64,000 nucleotides of DNA from Enterococcus crotali (GCF_000633635.1 NZ_AYPQ01000005.1:194260-258259), one strand, 5' to 3'; counted from the first letter of the stretch, positions 16,069-25,682 are shown. Made by a program: numbers and translations. Notes: generated from the letters alone by a model not told the origin.

Positions 16069-16224
16069 TACAACAAATTTTTTGCCATATTCGTAGAAAT
16101 AGTCTCAAAAAGATCAAACAACAGAATTCTTTTGCAAATGAAGCTAGAATGTAAAAGTAAAAAATCAGAAAGCAGTCATTTTTAAAATAAGAAGGTTTAG
16201 CTTGATGAAAGGAAAATCAAAGAC

Positions 16225-16578
16225 ATGATTGAACGTGAAGATATCATTGATTATATAGTTGAAAAGTACACGATTTATCCAGAATTTATTTTTGAAAAGT
16301 TCCCTAATTATTGTGTCTTTCGACATAAGCGAAAGAAAAAATGGTTTGGACTTATAATGACTATTCCTAGAAATAAACTTTATGGAGATGAAGAGATAAA
16401 AATTGATGTTATTAATTTAAAAATAAATCCAGAATTAAATGAGATATTAAGAAATAAAAATGGATACTACCAAGCGTATCATATGAATAAAGAGCATTGG
16501 ATCACAATAGATCTTTCTGCTGTAGAGGGTCTTGATCAAATCGCTGGATTAATCGATGATAGCTTCAAACTAACTTGA
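16225..16578 (+). CDS. MmcQ/YjbR family protein
   Basis: A 117-aa protein of the MmcQ/YjbR (DUF419) family: N-terminal IEREDIIDYIVEKY, central RHKRKKKWFGLIMTIP and C-terminal YYQAYHMNKEHWITIDL. The family has a CyaY-like alpha/beta fold and is often called DNA-binding, though the cellular role is unclear. GAAAGGA (16207-16213) lies 11 nt before the ATG. Single-gene unit. Confidence 0.85.
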   Translation: MIEREDIIDYIVEKYTIYPEFIFEKFPNYCVFRHKRKKKWFGLIMTIPRNKLYGDEEIKIDVINLKINPELNEILRNKNGYYQAYHMNKEHWITIDLSAVEGLDQIAGLIDDSFKLT

Positions 16579-16746
16579 AGGCTAAAAACGACTATTCTTA
16601 ATTTCTTTAAGTAACATTCTAAAATATAGCAATTTATCAATCAGAAGTACGTGTATGACTATATTGAACTCGCTTACATGATATACTATATATAGAAAAA
16701 AATACTAAAAAAATCTCCACAAAAAAAGGCAAAAGGAGGATTTACA

Positions 16747-17169
16747 ATGAAACATATCAAAAAAGAATTCTTACTTAATTGCACTCCCGCAAAGGCTTGG
16801 CAACTTGTCGTTGATCGTAGCAAATATGAAATATGGGCGGCTGCTTTTCAAGCCGGATCAACCTATTCTGGTGAGATGAAATTGAACGAAACGATTTCAT
16901 TTGTTGATGAGACAGGGAATGGTTTAGTTTCTAAAGTGGTCATTTTTGAACCAGAAAAAGAAATAAAATTCGCATTCTTGGGAGAAATTACAGATGGTAA
17001 ATATGTGGAAGTCCCTGAATTTACAGAGATGCTTGAGCACTATCTATTTGAGCCTGTGGGCAATCAAACCAAAATGCTCGTGGATGTTGCGATGGATGAT
17101 GAGTATTATGAGATGATGAATGATTTATGGGATAAAGCAGGAACGGAACTGATAAGTATAAGCAATTGA
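16747..17169 (+). CDS. SRPBCC (START-like) domain protein
   Basis: A 140-aa protein with the SRPBCC/AHSA1-like fold: KKEFLLNCTPAKAWQLVVD at the start, alternating beta strands, then a long C-terminal helix (EYYEMMNDLWDKAGTELI). Members bind hydrophobic ligands in a deep pocket; the ligand is unknown. AAAGGAGG (16732-16739) sets the start. A short surface-protein fragment follows 3 bp after the stop. Confidence 0.75.
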   Translation: MKHIKKEFLLNCTPAKAWQLVVDRSKYEIWAAAFQAGSTYSGEMKLNETISFVDETGNGLVSKVVIFEPEKEIKFAFLGEITDGKYVEVPEFTEMLEHYLFEPVGNQTKMLVDVAMDDEYYEMMNDLWDKAGTELISISN

Positions 17170-17172
17170 TGC

Positions 17173-17388
17173 ATGAGCAGAGTGAAACAGATAGTTAAAA
17201 CGATAAAAATTAAGATGAAAAAGAAGGTTTATTTAGTCAGATTTTCATTTGAAGAAGATGTATTGACATGGATGAATTTATCTTATGATGCGAAAGAATT
17301 ACGTTTTAAATGGAGTGCGAGAGCTGATAACGCTGAACAACGTTTTTCTGTCAGAGGAGAATCGATCATTCCAATCGTATGGAAGTAA
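17173..17388 (+). pseudogene. C-terminal fragment of an LRR-type surface protein
   Basis: A 71-codon frame with no good ribosome site. Its last 38 residues align with the end of the LRR protein at 35182: WMNLSYDAKELRFKW matches WNNLKGDEKYLGFSW, and GESIIPIVWK matches GEGQIPIRWK. The N-terminal 25 residues are Lys-rich and unrelated. The simplest reading is the tail of a decayed paralogue. A terminator follows directly, as expected if the original gene's end has been kept. Confidence 0.55.
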
Positions 17389-17426
17389 TGCTACTGACTA
17401 AATAAATATCCTTATAATAAAAATTC

Positions 17427-17456
17427 AGCCAGAGCATTCAGTTCTGGCTTTTTTCT
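17427..17456 (+). terminator. rho-independent terminator
   Basis: AGCCAGAG with TTCTGGCT around CATTCAG, then TTTTTT. Confidence 0.8.
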
Positions 17457-17620
17457 GCTGAGGTAAATTATCAAGTTGAGTCGTCAATTTAATTCATTAG
17501 TTGAATTTTCATAACAAAAGAAAGGGGTTAATAAGTAGTAAGTTACTTTTAGAATGATTGAAGACATTTTTGCTAAGAAGTTTTTTTGTTAATAAGATCA
17601 TTCATTAATAAAAGTGTTAA

Positions 17621-17658
17621 TTGACAAGTATGAAACTTTAATATATCATTCGATATAT
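17621..17658 (+). promoter_or_regulatory. promoter with overlapping palindromes (TetR operator)
   Basis: TTGACA (17621-17626), 17-nt spacer, TATCAT (17644-17649). The -10 lies inside ATATATC-attc-GATATAT (17641-17658), and a further GATATAT occurs at 17666-17672. This fits autoregulation by the TetR-type product encoded downstream. Confidence 0.55.
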
Positions 17659-17712
17659 AACAATTGATATATATTGGTTATCTTTCAAATTAGTAATAAA
17701 GGAGATAGGAAT

Positions 17713-18282
17713 ATGCCGCCATCAGTTAGAATTGACAAAGCGACTATATTAAACGCAGCTATTGAGCTATTAAATGAAAAAGGCTTGGATGCGATAAATT
17801 CAAGAAGTGTTGCTAAGCGCATTGGTTGTTCTACACAGCCCATTTTTAGTACGTATGGAAGTATGTCAAATTTACTGGAGGATGTTATCGTATACGTTGA
17901 AGACTTCTTTTTTAATTATTTAAAAAGAGTAACGCTAGATGAGTCCTTTTTTTTGAATATAGGATTGTCTTACATTCAGTTTGCACAGGAATATAAAAAC
18001 TATTTTGCGACGTTATTTCTTTTAAATAATTTTAAAAATATGACTTTTGAATCTTATATCAATTCTGACAACACACAGTTTGTGAGAGATGGAATCAGAC
18101 AACTATTTACGATTGATGAAGCGAGAGCAACAGGCTTATTTCTTGATATGTGGATATACTCACATGGTATTGCGTGCATGATATCGACAAATAATATTAA
18201 TATGAGCACGGATATAATTGAAGAAATGCTGACTAACTTACTTTATAGCCTTTTGAATGAAAAGAATCTATTGGAGGAATAA
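17713..18282 (+). CDS. TetR family transcriptional regulator
   Basis: A 189-aa regulator. The N-terminal helix-turn-helix runs from about residue 8 to 50 (KATILNAAIELLNEKGLDAI, then SRSVAKRIGCSTQPIFSTYG), followed by an all-helical ligand-binding domain. ATG at 17713 follows AAAGGAG (17698-17704) and is preferred over an in-frame start at 17674. The next gene begins 1 bp after the stop, so regulator and reductase form an operon, probably repressed at the palindromes in its own promoter. Confidence 0.85.
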   Translation: MPPSVRIDKATILNAAIELLNEKGLDAINSRSVAKRIGCSTQPIFSTYGSMSNLLEDVIVYVEDFFFNYLKRVTLDESFFLNIGLSYIQFAQEYKNYFATLFLLNNFKNMTFESYINSDNTQFVRDGIRQLFTIDEARATGLFLDMWIYSHGIACMISTNNINMSTDIIEEMLTNLLYSLLNEKNLLEE

Positions 18283-18283
18283 G

Positions 18284-19219
18284 ATGAAAAAGAATAGGTA
18301 TGTAATTTTTGGAACGGGTGCTTTAGGTATCCAATTTGCGAAAACTTTAGATTCAAGTGAGAATGAAATTATTATGGTAAATAGAAGTGGTATATGGCCA
18401 GATTCTAGTATAAAAGCAGTAGTTAAAAAAGTAGATTCTATGAATGGAAAAGAAGTTTCTGAGGTATTAAAGGATTGTACTGTAGCTATTAACTGTATAG
18501 GACTACCTTATCCTGAATGGGATCAACTGGTTCCTATAACAAAAAATATTATTCATGCTTGTAAAGAAAATAATACATTACTTGCGTACGTTGATAACAT
18601 CTATGCTTATGGTGAGGTAGAGGGGGAATTATTTGAAAATACACCTTGCAATCCTAAAAGTAGAAAAGGAAAAATAAGAAAAGAAATAGCAGATATTCTA
18701 TTAGAAGAAGCCACAAAGCAAAAGTTAAAAATGGTTATTGGACGCTCAAGTGATTTTTATGGTCCATATGAAGAAAAATCATCTGTTACAGGAGTTCAAG
18801 TTGTAGGTAATGTTCTAAAAAACAAAAAAGCAATGTATATTGGGCGTACAGATATGCTGAGATCAATATCGTACATTGAGGATGTTGTGAAAGCAATGAA
18901 AATCTTGATCGATGATTCTAGTTCTCACAATCAGATCTGGCATTTACCAAATAATTCACCATTAACTTTAGATGATACGATTGATATTATGTCAAAAATA
19001 CTGAATAAAGAAATTAACTCTTCAAAATTACCTTATGGCTTACTTACTTTTCTTTCCTTATTCAATAGGGATATGAGAGAAATGAAAGAATTGTTCTATT
19101 TGAATAGTAAACCACTGATTGTCAATGATCAAAAATTTAAAAATAAATATCAAGATTTTAAAGTTACAGATTATTATAAAGGAATTGATTCTACAATTTC
19201 TTGGTATCAACATAAGTAA
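18284..19219 (+). CDS. NAD-dependent epimerase/dehydratase family protein
   Basis: A 311-aa extended short-chain dehydrogenase. The Rossmann motif is FGTGALGIQFAKTL (residues 8-21), with VDNIYAYGEVEG near 104 and the substrate part ending SWYQHK. The usual YxxxK pair is not clear (RKGKIRKEIADILL stands in its place), so the family call is safer than any reaction. GGAGG (18272-18276) lies inside the tetR end, indicating coupling. Probably metabolises or detoxifies the ligand sensed by the TetR protein. Confidence 0.78.
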   Translation: MKKNRYVIFGTGALGIQFAKTLDSSENEIIMVNRSGIWPDSSIKAVVKKVDSMNGKEVSEVLKDCTVAINCIGLPYPEWDQLVPITKNIIHACKENNTLLAYVDNIYAYGEVEGELFENTPCNPKSRKGKIRKEIADILLEEATKQKLKMVIGRSSDFYGPYEEKSSVTGVQVVGNVLKNKKAMYIGRTDMLRSISYIEDVVKAMKILIDDSSSHNQIWHLPNNSPLTLDDTIDIMSKILNKEINSSKLPYGLLTFLSLFNRDMREMKELFYLNSKPLIVNDQKFKNKYQDFKVTDYYKGIDSTISWYQHK

Positions 19220-19370
19220 CAATATTAATGGACGTGGGCTCTAGATTTTTTTGATTTGATTTTTTTATTTTCAAAAATGTCTTTTCTTGAAAGTGATGAA
19301 TTTAAATTTATGTTCGCTAGACACATCAAATTTTTTCACCTAAACTTAATAGTACAAGGAGTGTGAGAAA

Positions 19371-19775
19371 ATGAATCATTATAAAGGTGCTTGTTTTTGT
19401 GAATCTGTCCAATTTGAACTTGATTTGAAAAATTTCGACTTAACGGTTTGTCATTGTTCCATGTGCAGGAAATTAACTGGGTCTACTGGCTTTGCAAGTT
19501 TAGAGGCTGGGGGAAATGTTCATTTTACTATAACAGATGGACTATCGATTTTAAATTCTTCTGAGGTTGGTGAACGTGGTTTTTGTCATAAGTGTGGGAC
19601 TAGCTTATTCTATCGCTTTAAACCTACGAACGAATATTTTGTACCACCTGCGATCATTTCTGATTTACCAGAAGAAAAAATTACTTTTATTGAAGAAATA
19701 TTCTATGATAATAAACCGTGTTACTATGAATTTTCTAATGAAACCATAAAGAAAAATGAAGCAGATTTTCAATAA
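19371..19775 (+). CDS. GFA / CENP-V domain protein
   Basis: A 134-aa protein with the zinc-binding cysteine set of the GFA family: GACFCESVQFEL near residue 6, CHCSMCRKLTGS near 29 and CHKCGTSLFYRF near 70. Relatives are related to glutathione-dependent formaldehyde-activating enzyme, but most members have no known activity. AAGGAG (19357-19362) sets the start. Single-gene unit with a terminator at 19799. Confidence 0.85.
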   Translation: MNHYKGACFCESVQFELDLKNFDLTVCHCSMCRKLTGSTGFASLEAGGNVHFTITDGLSILNSSEVGERGFCHKCGTSLFYRFKPTNEYFVPPAIISDLPEEKITFIEEIFYDNKPCYYEFSNETIKKNEADFQ

Positions 19776-19798
19776 TGAATTGTTGAAATAGATCCAAA

Positions 19799-19832
19799 AA
19801 AGAGTTTAGGGAATAAAACCTGAGCTCTTTTT
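19799..19832. terminator. terminator
   Basis: AAAGAG-TT-TAGG with CCT-GA-GCTCTTT and a T-run; A-rich on the other side, so it may work both ways. Confidence 0.65.
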
Positions 19833-19879
19833 CATACACATAAAAGCAATTTATGTATATAGTAGAGGAGAGTTCAGAT

Positions 19880-20203
19880 ATGAAAAATAAAAGCGTAAAA
19901 AAACAATTACTTATTTGTTCACTGTACATTCTTATCCCTTTAATACTCGGAGCAATAGCAAGTATTTGGATCAAACAATCAATTTTCGTCATCACAGCAA
20001 TTATCTACGGCATCATGCTCGTTTTTATGATCCCGTCAGATGTTTTTTTCGGCAGTACGTTGGATTACACGGTTAAATCTGTTAATCCAAGTTATAAAAA
20101 TGAGAAGCCAGATTATATTGGCGGGACCAGACAGCAATTGCTCAATTTTGCTATTGTTGCTCTTGGATTAGCCGTTTGTTTATTCCTTATTTTAATTGAT
20201 TAA
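19880..20203 (+). CDS. hypothetical three-helix membrane protein
   Basis: A 107-aa protein with membrane helices at about residues 10-28, 32-50 and 87-105, and a polar loop (NPSYKNEKPDYIGGTRQQ) between the last two. AGAGGAG (19864-19870) precedes the ATG at 19880. No family recognised with confidence. It may be co-transcribed with the GNAT gene 36 bp downstream. Confidence 0.65.
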   Translation: MKNKSVKKQLLICSLYILIPLILGAIASIWIKQSIFVITAIIYGIMLVFMIPSDVFFGSTLDYTVKSVNPSYKNEKPDYIGGTRQQLLNFAIVALGLAVCLFLILID

Positions 20204-20239
20204 TTCCGTTCTAAAAAAGACTAGAAAGAAGGAACAAAG

Positions 20240-20755
20240 ATGATAGAAATCAAAAAAATCACCGTAGAGGACTTAGCCGCATTAAAAATGTTGAGTATCA
20301 AAACTTTCACAGATACCTTTGCGAAAGACAATACGCCAGAGAATTTGAAAAATTATCTTGACCAAGCCTATACGGACGAAAAACTAACCAATGAGCTTCA
20401 GAATGAACAGTCAGAGTTTTATTTTATTTATTCAGAGGATCAACTTGCTGGATATTTGAAAATCAATGTAAATGATGCACAGACTGAAACGATTGATGAA
20501 GATGCTTTAGAAATCGAACGTATTTATATTGATTCGGATTTTAAAAGACTAGGACTTGGGAAAATGCTTTATAATAAAGCGATGGAGCGAGGGAAAGAGT
20601 TGAGCAAGACCTCTATCTGGTTGGGTGTTTGGGAGAATAACTTTTCTGCCATGAAATTTTATCATAAGATGGGATTTACTCAGGTAGGAGAGCACTCTTT
20701 TTATATGGGTGAGGATGAACAGATAGATTTGATCATGAAGAAAGAACTAGTATGA
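20240..20755 (+). CDS. GNAT family N-acetyltransferase (PaiA-like)
   Basis: A 171-aa acetyltransferase. Motif A of the GNAT fold is IERIYIDSDFKRLGLGKML (near residue 93), with R/Q-x-x-G-x-G/A for acetyl-CoA binding, and the C-terminal AMKFYHKMGFTQVGEHSFYM is typical of the PaiA/polyamine-acetyltransferase branch. GAAGGAAC lies before the ATG. Substrate not proven; polyamines are plausible. Confidence 0.82.
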   Translation: MIEIKKITVEDLAALKMLSIKTFTDTFAKDNTPENLKNYLDQAYTDEKLTNELQNEQSEFYFIYSEDQLAGYLKINVNDAQTETIDEDALEIERIYIDSDFKRLGLGKMLYNKAMERGKELSKTSIWLGVWENNFSAMKFYHKMGFTQVGEHSFYMGEDEQIDLIMKKELV

Positions 20756-20845
20756 TCTTTTCCATGAGATTCCCTCAAGCAAAATAACCTAAAAATCCCC
20801 CGCAAACCTGTATAATAAAATCAGCGGTTGATAAGGGGGATGATC

Positions 20846-22305
20846 ATGAAAGACGGCTTATACTACGCGACACAATTTCGCGAGAAAAAACGAAGCGTGA
20901 CAGAGTGGATCGATGAACGTGCACAACAAGTAAAAAAGTTAAATCCTGAATTAAATGCATTTGTCGATTGGGATGCAAAAGCAGCGAAAAAACAATACGA
21001 GGCTAAAGGAGCAGAAACTGGTCCTTTTTTTGGCTTACCTATTCCTTTAAAGATGCTTGGACAAGAAAAAGCAGGAATGAAGTCAACATCTGCTTCTCGT
21101 TTATTTACAGAAAATCGTGCCACTTCTACGGATAATTTTGTAAAAGGTTTGGAACGATTAGGCTTCATCCTTTAGGGAAAACCAATGCACCTGAGTTTGG
21201 CTTTAAAAATATTTCTGATCCGACTATCTATGGGCCTGCTAGAAATCCGTGGAATCTTGATTATTCACCTGGTGGTTCTAGTGGTGGCGCGGCAGCAGCA
21301 GTTGCGAGCGGGCTGTTTCCAATTGCTGGGGCAAGTGATGGTGGTGGTTCGATTCGGATTCCAGCATCGTTTAGCGGTTTGATCGGATTAAAACCAACAC
21401 GGGGCAGTATGCCAGTTGGCCCTGATGGCTGGCGTGGATGGCAAGGAGCTGCGATTGATTTTGCCTTGACTGTTTCGATGAGAGATACAGAAACGTTGTT
21501 TTATCATTTACGCGGAACGGAAAAAGCAGCACCGTATCACGCACCAAAAGCGGAGTGGGAACATCATTCAGCCGCAGAGAAAAAAGTTTTGAAAATCGCT
21601 TTTTTGACAGAGTCTCCAGTTGGGACACCTGTTTCAACAGAGGCGATAAAAGCAACACACAATGCTGCGAAGTTTTTAGAACAGCAAGGACACGAAGTGA
21701 TAGAAATTCCATATCCAGTCAATGGTCGTCAATTGATCGACAGCTATTACTTGATGAATGGGGCGGAAACGGCTGCCATGTTCGATGGAATTCAACAAGC
21801 CATTCAGCGACCTGTCACGAAAGCAGATATGGAATCAATGACTTGGGGAATTTATCAATATGGGTTACAGATACCTGCAAGTCAGTATACAAGGTCTTTA
21901 CAATTATGGGATCAAACGGCGTATAAAATGGAGCAATTATTTGAAGAATATGATGTATTGTTAACGCCAAGTACAGCGGATATCGCACCTAAAATCGATG
22001 CGGAGTTACAAAGTGATCAGATCCGTAAAGACTTAAGACAAGCAGAGTCACTGTCGATTTTACAATTAAAGGATTTAATTTATGATATGTTTGAAAAAAG
22101 TTTAACGATCTCACCCTTTACCCAGCTTGCGAATTTAACGGGGCAGCCAGCCATTAGTTTGCCCACCCATATAGCAGAATCTGGTTTACCGCTAGGCATT
22201 CAATTTATGGCATCAAAAGGGAGAGAAGATCTCCTGTTCCAAGTCGGGAAGCTATTTGAACGTGAACAGAAATTCTTATTACCAAACTATTATCGTGAAT
22301 CATAG
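20846..22305 (+). pseudogene. amidase-signature enzyme, broken by one missing base
   Basis: Reading 20846-21169 then shifting by one base at about 21169-21172 (ATCCTTTAGGG, expected ATCCCTTTAGGG) gives one protein of about 487 aa. The N-terminal part contains GLPIPLKMLGQ with the expected catalytic Lys; the second frame supplies the amidase signature DYSPGGSSGGAAAAV and ASDGGGSIRIPASF with the Ser-cisSer pair and runs to a normal C-terminus. In the present sequence translation stops at 21173-21175, before the catalytic serines. AGGGGG (20833-20838) sets the start. Followed by an amino-acid binding protein and permease. Confidence 0.82.
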
Positions 22306-22314
22306 GAGGCTCAA

Positions 22315-23159
22315 ATGAAGAAGTATTAGCTAGTTTTAGTATTGTTGCGTTGATTTTAGTGTTAGTTGCGTGTGGTGGACCAAATGATAAGTCAGCTAGT
22401 AAAGATGACAGCTGGAAAAAAGTAGAGGATGCAAAGAAGTTAACTGTAGCGACCTCAGGAACGTTATTCCCTTCTTCTTATTATAACGATGAAAATAAAT
22501 TAACGGGTTATGATGTGGATGTGATCACAGAAGTTGCCAAGCGTTTAGATCTTGATGTTGCGTTTAAAGAATACAATGTCGATGGGCAAATCGCTTCAGT
22601 GGATAAAGGGGAATCGGATTTAGCGGCCAATGATTTTGGTTTATCAGGGGATAGAGGGAAAAAATTCATCCTATCGTCGCCAATCAAGTATTCGTTTGAC
22701 AGTATGATCGTACGGAAAAGTGATGATTCTGGAATTGCTTCTCTTGAAGATCTAAAAGGCAAAAAAGCCGCTGGAGAGCCAAATACGAACTACATGAAAA
22801 TCGCAGAAAAATATGGAGCAAAATTGGTAACGTATGACAATGCAACAAATGATCAATATTTGACAGATGTTGCCAATGGTCGGACGGATGTCATTTTGAA
22901 TGATTATTATTTACAAAAAATGTCAGTTGGTGCATTGCCAGATATTCCTGTAAAAATTTTAGAGGATGTCTACTTTAATGCAAACTTTACTGGATTTTTA
23001 ATGAAAAAAGACAGTGTGGCTTTAAACAAAAAAATTGATGGCGCATTAAAAGAGATGCAAGAGGATGGAACTATGAAAAAAATCTCTGAGAAGTATTTCC
23101 AAACAGATGTCTCTGTTGAGCCAAAAGAAAAAGTTGAAGAAAGTGTTTCAGTAGAGTAG
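22315..23159 (+). pseudogene. amino-acid ABC transporter binding lipoprotein, frame-broken in the signal peptide
   Basis: AGGAGG (22303-22308) precedes ATG AAG AAG TAT TAG, a stop at codon 5. One extra T (TATTTAGCT) would give KKYLASFSIVALILVLVACG, a perfect lipoprotein signal with lipobox LVAC. The downstream frame is intact to 23159 and encodes a family 3 extracellular solute-binding protein (LTVATSGTLFPSSYY, GYDVDVITEVAKRL, then DVILNDYYL). In the present sequence the protein could start only at internal codons and would lack its export signal. Paired with the permease that follows at once. Confidence 0.82.
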
Positions 23160-23840
23160 ATGTATATACCAAAAATCGATTTTCAGTTAATGATTGATTC
23201 TATTCCATTTCTTCTCACTGGCTTGCCTTATACGATTGGAATCAGTTTGGTGACGTTCTTGATGGGAAATGTTCTTGGTATTCTTTTGACTGTATTAGGG
23301 ATGTTACCTTCGAAAGTGATCAAAGGATTTGTGCGTTTTTATATTTCCTTTTTGCGAGGGGTTCCAGGTTTGGTCTTGCTATTTCTTTTGTATTTTGGTT
23401 TGCCCTATCAATTGAGCGCGTTAACGGCAGCTTGTATTTGTTTTAGTTTAACAAGTAGTGCCTTTATTGCTGAAATCTATCGTGGATCGATTGCAGGTGT
23501 CGAAGCAGGGCAGTGGGATGCAGCTTATGCGTTAGGGTTACCTTTTGGAAAAGTGATGCGTAAAATTATTTTGCCGCAAGCCTTTCGGATTTCGATTCCA
23601 GCTTTAGGCAATGTGGCGATGGATTTGTTAAAGGGCACGTCGTTAGCCGCAATGATCACGATTCCTGATATTTTTCAAAAAGCAAAGATCGTTGGTGGAA
23701 GAACTTTTGATTATATGTCGATGTATATTTTAGTGGCAGTGATTTATTGGTTGCTTTGTGTAGCGATTGGTTGGGGGCAAGGTTGGTTAGAACGACATTA
23801 TATCAATCGTTATAAGGGGAAGACAGAAGTACGAATATAA
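23160..23840 (+). CDS. amino-acid ABC transporter permease
   Basis: A 226-aa His/Glu/Gln/Arg/opine-type permease with about five membrane helices and the EAA loop AGVEAGQWDAAYALGLPF (near residue 115) that docks the ATPase. It starts directly after the stop of the binding-protein gene. No ATP-binding subunit is present next to it, unlike the usual three-gene layout, so it must borrow one or the system is incomplete. Sulfur or polar amino acids are possible cargo; not decidable. Confidence 0.85.
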   Translation: MYIPKIDFQLMIDSIPFLLTGLPYTIGISLVTFLMGNVLGILLTVLGMLPSKVIKGFVRFYISFLRGVPGLVLLFLLYFGLPYQLSALTAACICFSLTSSAFIAEIYRGSIAGVEAGQWDAAYALGLPFGKVMRKIILPQAFRISIPALGNVAMDLLKGTSLAAMITIPDIFQKAKIVGGRTFDYMSMYILVAVIYWLLCVAIGWGQGWLERHYINRYKGKTEVRI

Positions 23841-23992
23841 AATATTCTGTGTAAGTAGCTGAAACGAGAAGAGCTGCTTATACAGTTTTATTTTTTTTAC
23901 GTGTACAATAGTAATATGATTTATTCCTATTTTATTCTCAAAAAACGAGTATAATTAACCTATAGAATAATTAAGAATAGAAAGTAGGAAGA

Positions 23993-24184
23993 ATGATGGA
24001 TATGAAAGAAATAAAAGAGACCAGTCAATTTTTAGTTACGGAATATAAAGACAGTCTCATGAATGGTTTTGTTGAAACGCCTAGTCAGTTTATGATGCGT
24101 ATGAATGTAGAGCCAAAAGTTGAAGAATATGTCCGTCCATTATTAGACCAAGCAGAGCAAGAATTTAAAGAAAGCACTAAATAA
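23993..24184 (+). CDS. hypothetical 63-aa protein
   Basis: A short acidic, helical protein (SQFLVTEYKDSLMNGFVETP) after AGGAAG; ATGs at 23993, 23996 and 24002 are all possible starts. It is 31 bp upstream of a PTS IIB-like gene and probably shares its transcript. No family recognised. Confidence 0.5.
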   Translation: MMDMKEIKETSQFLVTEYKDSLMNGFVETPSQFMMRMNVEPKVEEYVRPLLDQAEQEFKESTK

Positions 24185-24215
24185 TAAGCCAATAATCTTT
24201 TAGAGGAGGATGAAT

Positions 24216-24596
24216 ATGCTTGTTTATATTTGCTGTGCTGGTGGCATGACCTCTAGTATGTTTTGCCAAAAAATAGCAAAAGCCGCAGATCCTAAAGAGG
24301 TTTACTTTGGTCATCTTCAGGATGTAATTGCTGATTTTCAGCACTTATCTGCAACATATCCAACACTGATTGCCTATGGTGGAGAAGGCGAAATCAATCA
24401 ATTGACTCTAGAACCTACTTTTAAACCGTATGTGGATCGTGTGCTAGTTTGCCCACAAGTTCGCTATAAAACAGCAAGTTTACAGAAGCTTCTAGCACCA
24501 GTTAATATTCCTTGTACAGATATCGATATGAAGACATTTGGCAATATGAATGGCGAAAAAGCGCTAAGAGAGATTTTAGCATTTAAAGAAGAATAG
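24216..24596 (+). CDS. PTS IIB-like protein (lactose/cellobiose type)
   Basis: A 126-aa protein opening MLVYICCAGGMTSSMFC, which fits the Cys-containing phosphorylation loop of lactose/cellobiose IIB proteins (C-x-A-G-M-S/T-S). GAGGAGG (24203-24209) favours ATG 24216 over 24210. No IIA or IIC gene is adjacent, so it may be a stand-alone regulator-like IIB or act with proteins encoded elsewhere. Confidence 0.72.
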   Translation: MLVYICCAGGMTSSMFCQKIAKAADPKEVYFGHLQDVIADFQHLSATYPTLIAYGGEGEINQLTLEPTFKPYVDRVLVCPQVRYKTASLQKLLAPVNIPCTDIDMKTFGNMNGEKALREILAFKEE

Positions 24597-24705
24597 ATGA
24601 AGATGTTAAAGGAGTTAAAGTTTGAAGGAAGCCTTGATTCTTGCGATTCCTCCATTTGTTTTATGAGTGATTGTTTTACTTAAGGTTAGAAAAGGGGAGA
24701 TAAAA

Positions 24706-25140
24706 ATGCTAGTGAAATACTTAGAAAAGAAGGAAGTAAAAAGAGCGGCAGAACTTTATATCTCCGTATTTTCAAAGGAACCATGGAATGATGAATATGA
24801 GTCATTTGAAGAAGTAGAACACTTCATCCAAAATTTTATGATGAGTGATACATATATCAATTTCATTGCCGAAGAAGAGGGTGAAATGATTGGGCTCTGC
24901 TTAGGGTTGAAAAAGCCGTGGATAAAAGGAGTCGAATATTACATTGATGAATTCTGTATAAAAAGTGAACGACAAGGGACTGGGCTTGGGAGTGAATTCT
25001 TAGCAAAAATAGAACGCGAAATTTCTTTATTAGGGATGAATGCGTTGATCTTAAATACCGAAGCTAATTTTTCTTCAGCCGATTTTTATCTCAAAAATGG
25101 TTTTCATAAACTATCTGATTTAATTGTTTTAGGAAAGTAG
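24706..25140 (+). CDS. GNAT family N-acetyltransferase
   Basis: A 144-aa acetyltransferase with the acetyl-CoA motif CIKSERQGTGLGSEFLAKIE (near residue 85) and the C-terminal FYLKNGFHKLSD. AAAGGGGA (24691-24698) sets the start at 24706. Similar in style to aminoglycoside 6'-acetyltransferase-like proteins, but no substrate can be assigned. Confidence 0.78.
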   Translation: MLVKYLEKKEVKRAAELYISVFSKEPWNDEYESFEEVEHFIQNFMMSDTYINFIAEEEGEMIGLCLGLKKPWIKGVEYYIDEFCIKSERQGTGLGSEFLAKIEREISLLGMNALILNTEANFSSADFYLKNGFHKLSDLIVLGK

Positions 25141-25184
25141 CTTTGTATGGTTCAAATGCTCTACTTAAAGGTGCCAATTTATTT

Positions 25185-25211
25185 AGCTTGCTATAATGCA
25201 AGCTTTTTTTG
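25185..25211 (+). terminator. rho-independent terminator
   Basis: AGCTTG with CAAGCT around CTATAATG, then TTTTTTT. Confidence 0.75.
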
Positions 25212-25259
25212 CGTGATTTTTTCCTCTTTTTACGTGATAATAAATGTGAGGTGATCAAA

Positions 25260-25682
25260 ATGACAATTGGTGAAATTTTAAAAGAAAAGAGAGAACAGCG
25301 TGGCTATACTCAAAAAGAAGTGGCTCAAAAATTATATGTTTCCAGACAAACGATCTCTAACTGGGAAATTGGAAAAACGTATCCAGATATAGAAAAATTA
25401 TTAAATCTAAGTGATTTTTACGGCGTTTCTTTGGATGAATTGATTAAAGAAGATTATAAAATGGTCGATAAGTTAAAAAGAGATACATATGAGCAGAAAA
25501 TTCGAGTATATGGCTTTGTATCAGAACAACTATCAGCTATGATTCTTGGTTCAATCCTTACTTGTGTCTTTTTCGGTGTTCATTTTTCAACAATGGTTCA
25601 ACTTATTCTTATTATGACAACACTTGGGTGTTTGGTTTTTCTTTTATGGCGGACTGGACTTTTTGAAAAACTGCTAAAGTAA
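25260..25682 (+). CDS. XRE regulator with C-terminal membrane domain
   Basis: A 140-aa protein. Residues 1-60 form the helix-turn-helix (TIGEILKEKREQRGYTQKEV, SRQTISNWEIGKTYPD); residues 85-132 hold two membrane helices (LGSILTCVFFGVHF and LILIMTTLGCLVFLLW). This is the common membrane-tethered XRE type of Firmicutes. TGAGGTGA (25247-25254) precedes ATG 25260. Isolated, so its target is probably its own promoter or an adjacent gene. Confidence 0.8.
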   Translation: MTIGEILKEKREQRGYTQKEVAQKLYVSRQTISNWEIGKTYPDIEKLLNLSDFYGVSLDELIKEDYKMVDKLKRDTYEQKIRVYGFVSEQLSAMILGSILTCVFFGVHFSTMVQLILIMTTLGCLVFLLWRTGLFEKLLK

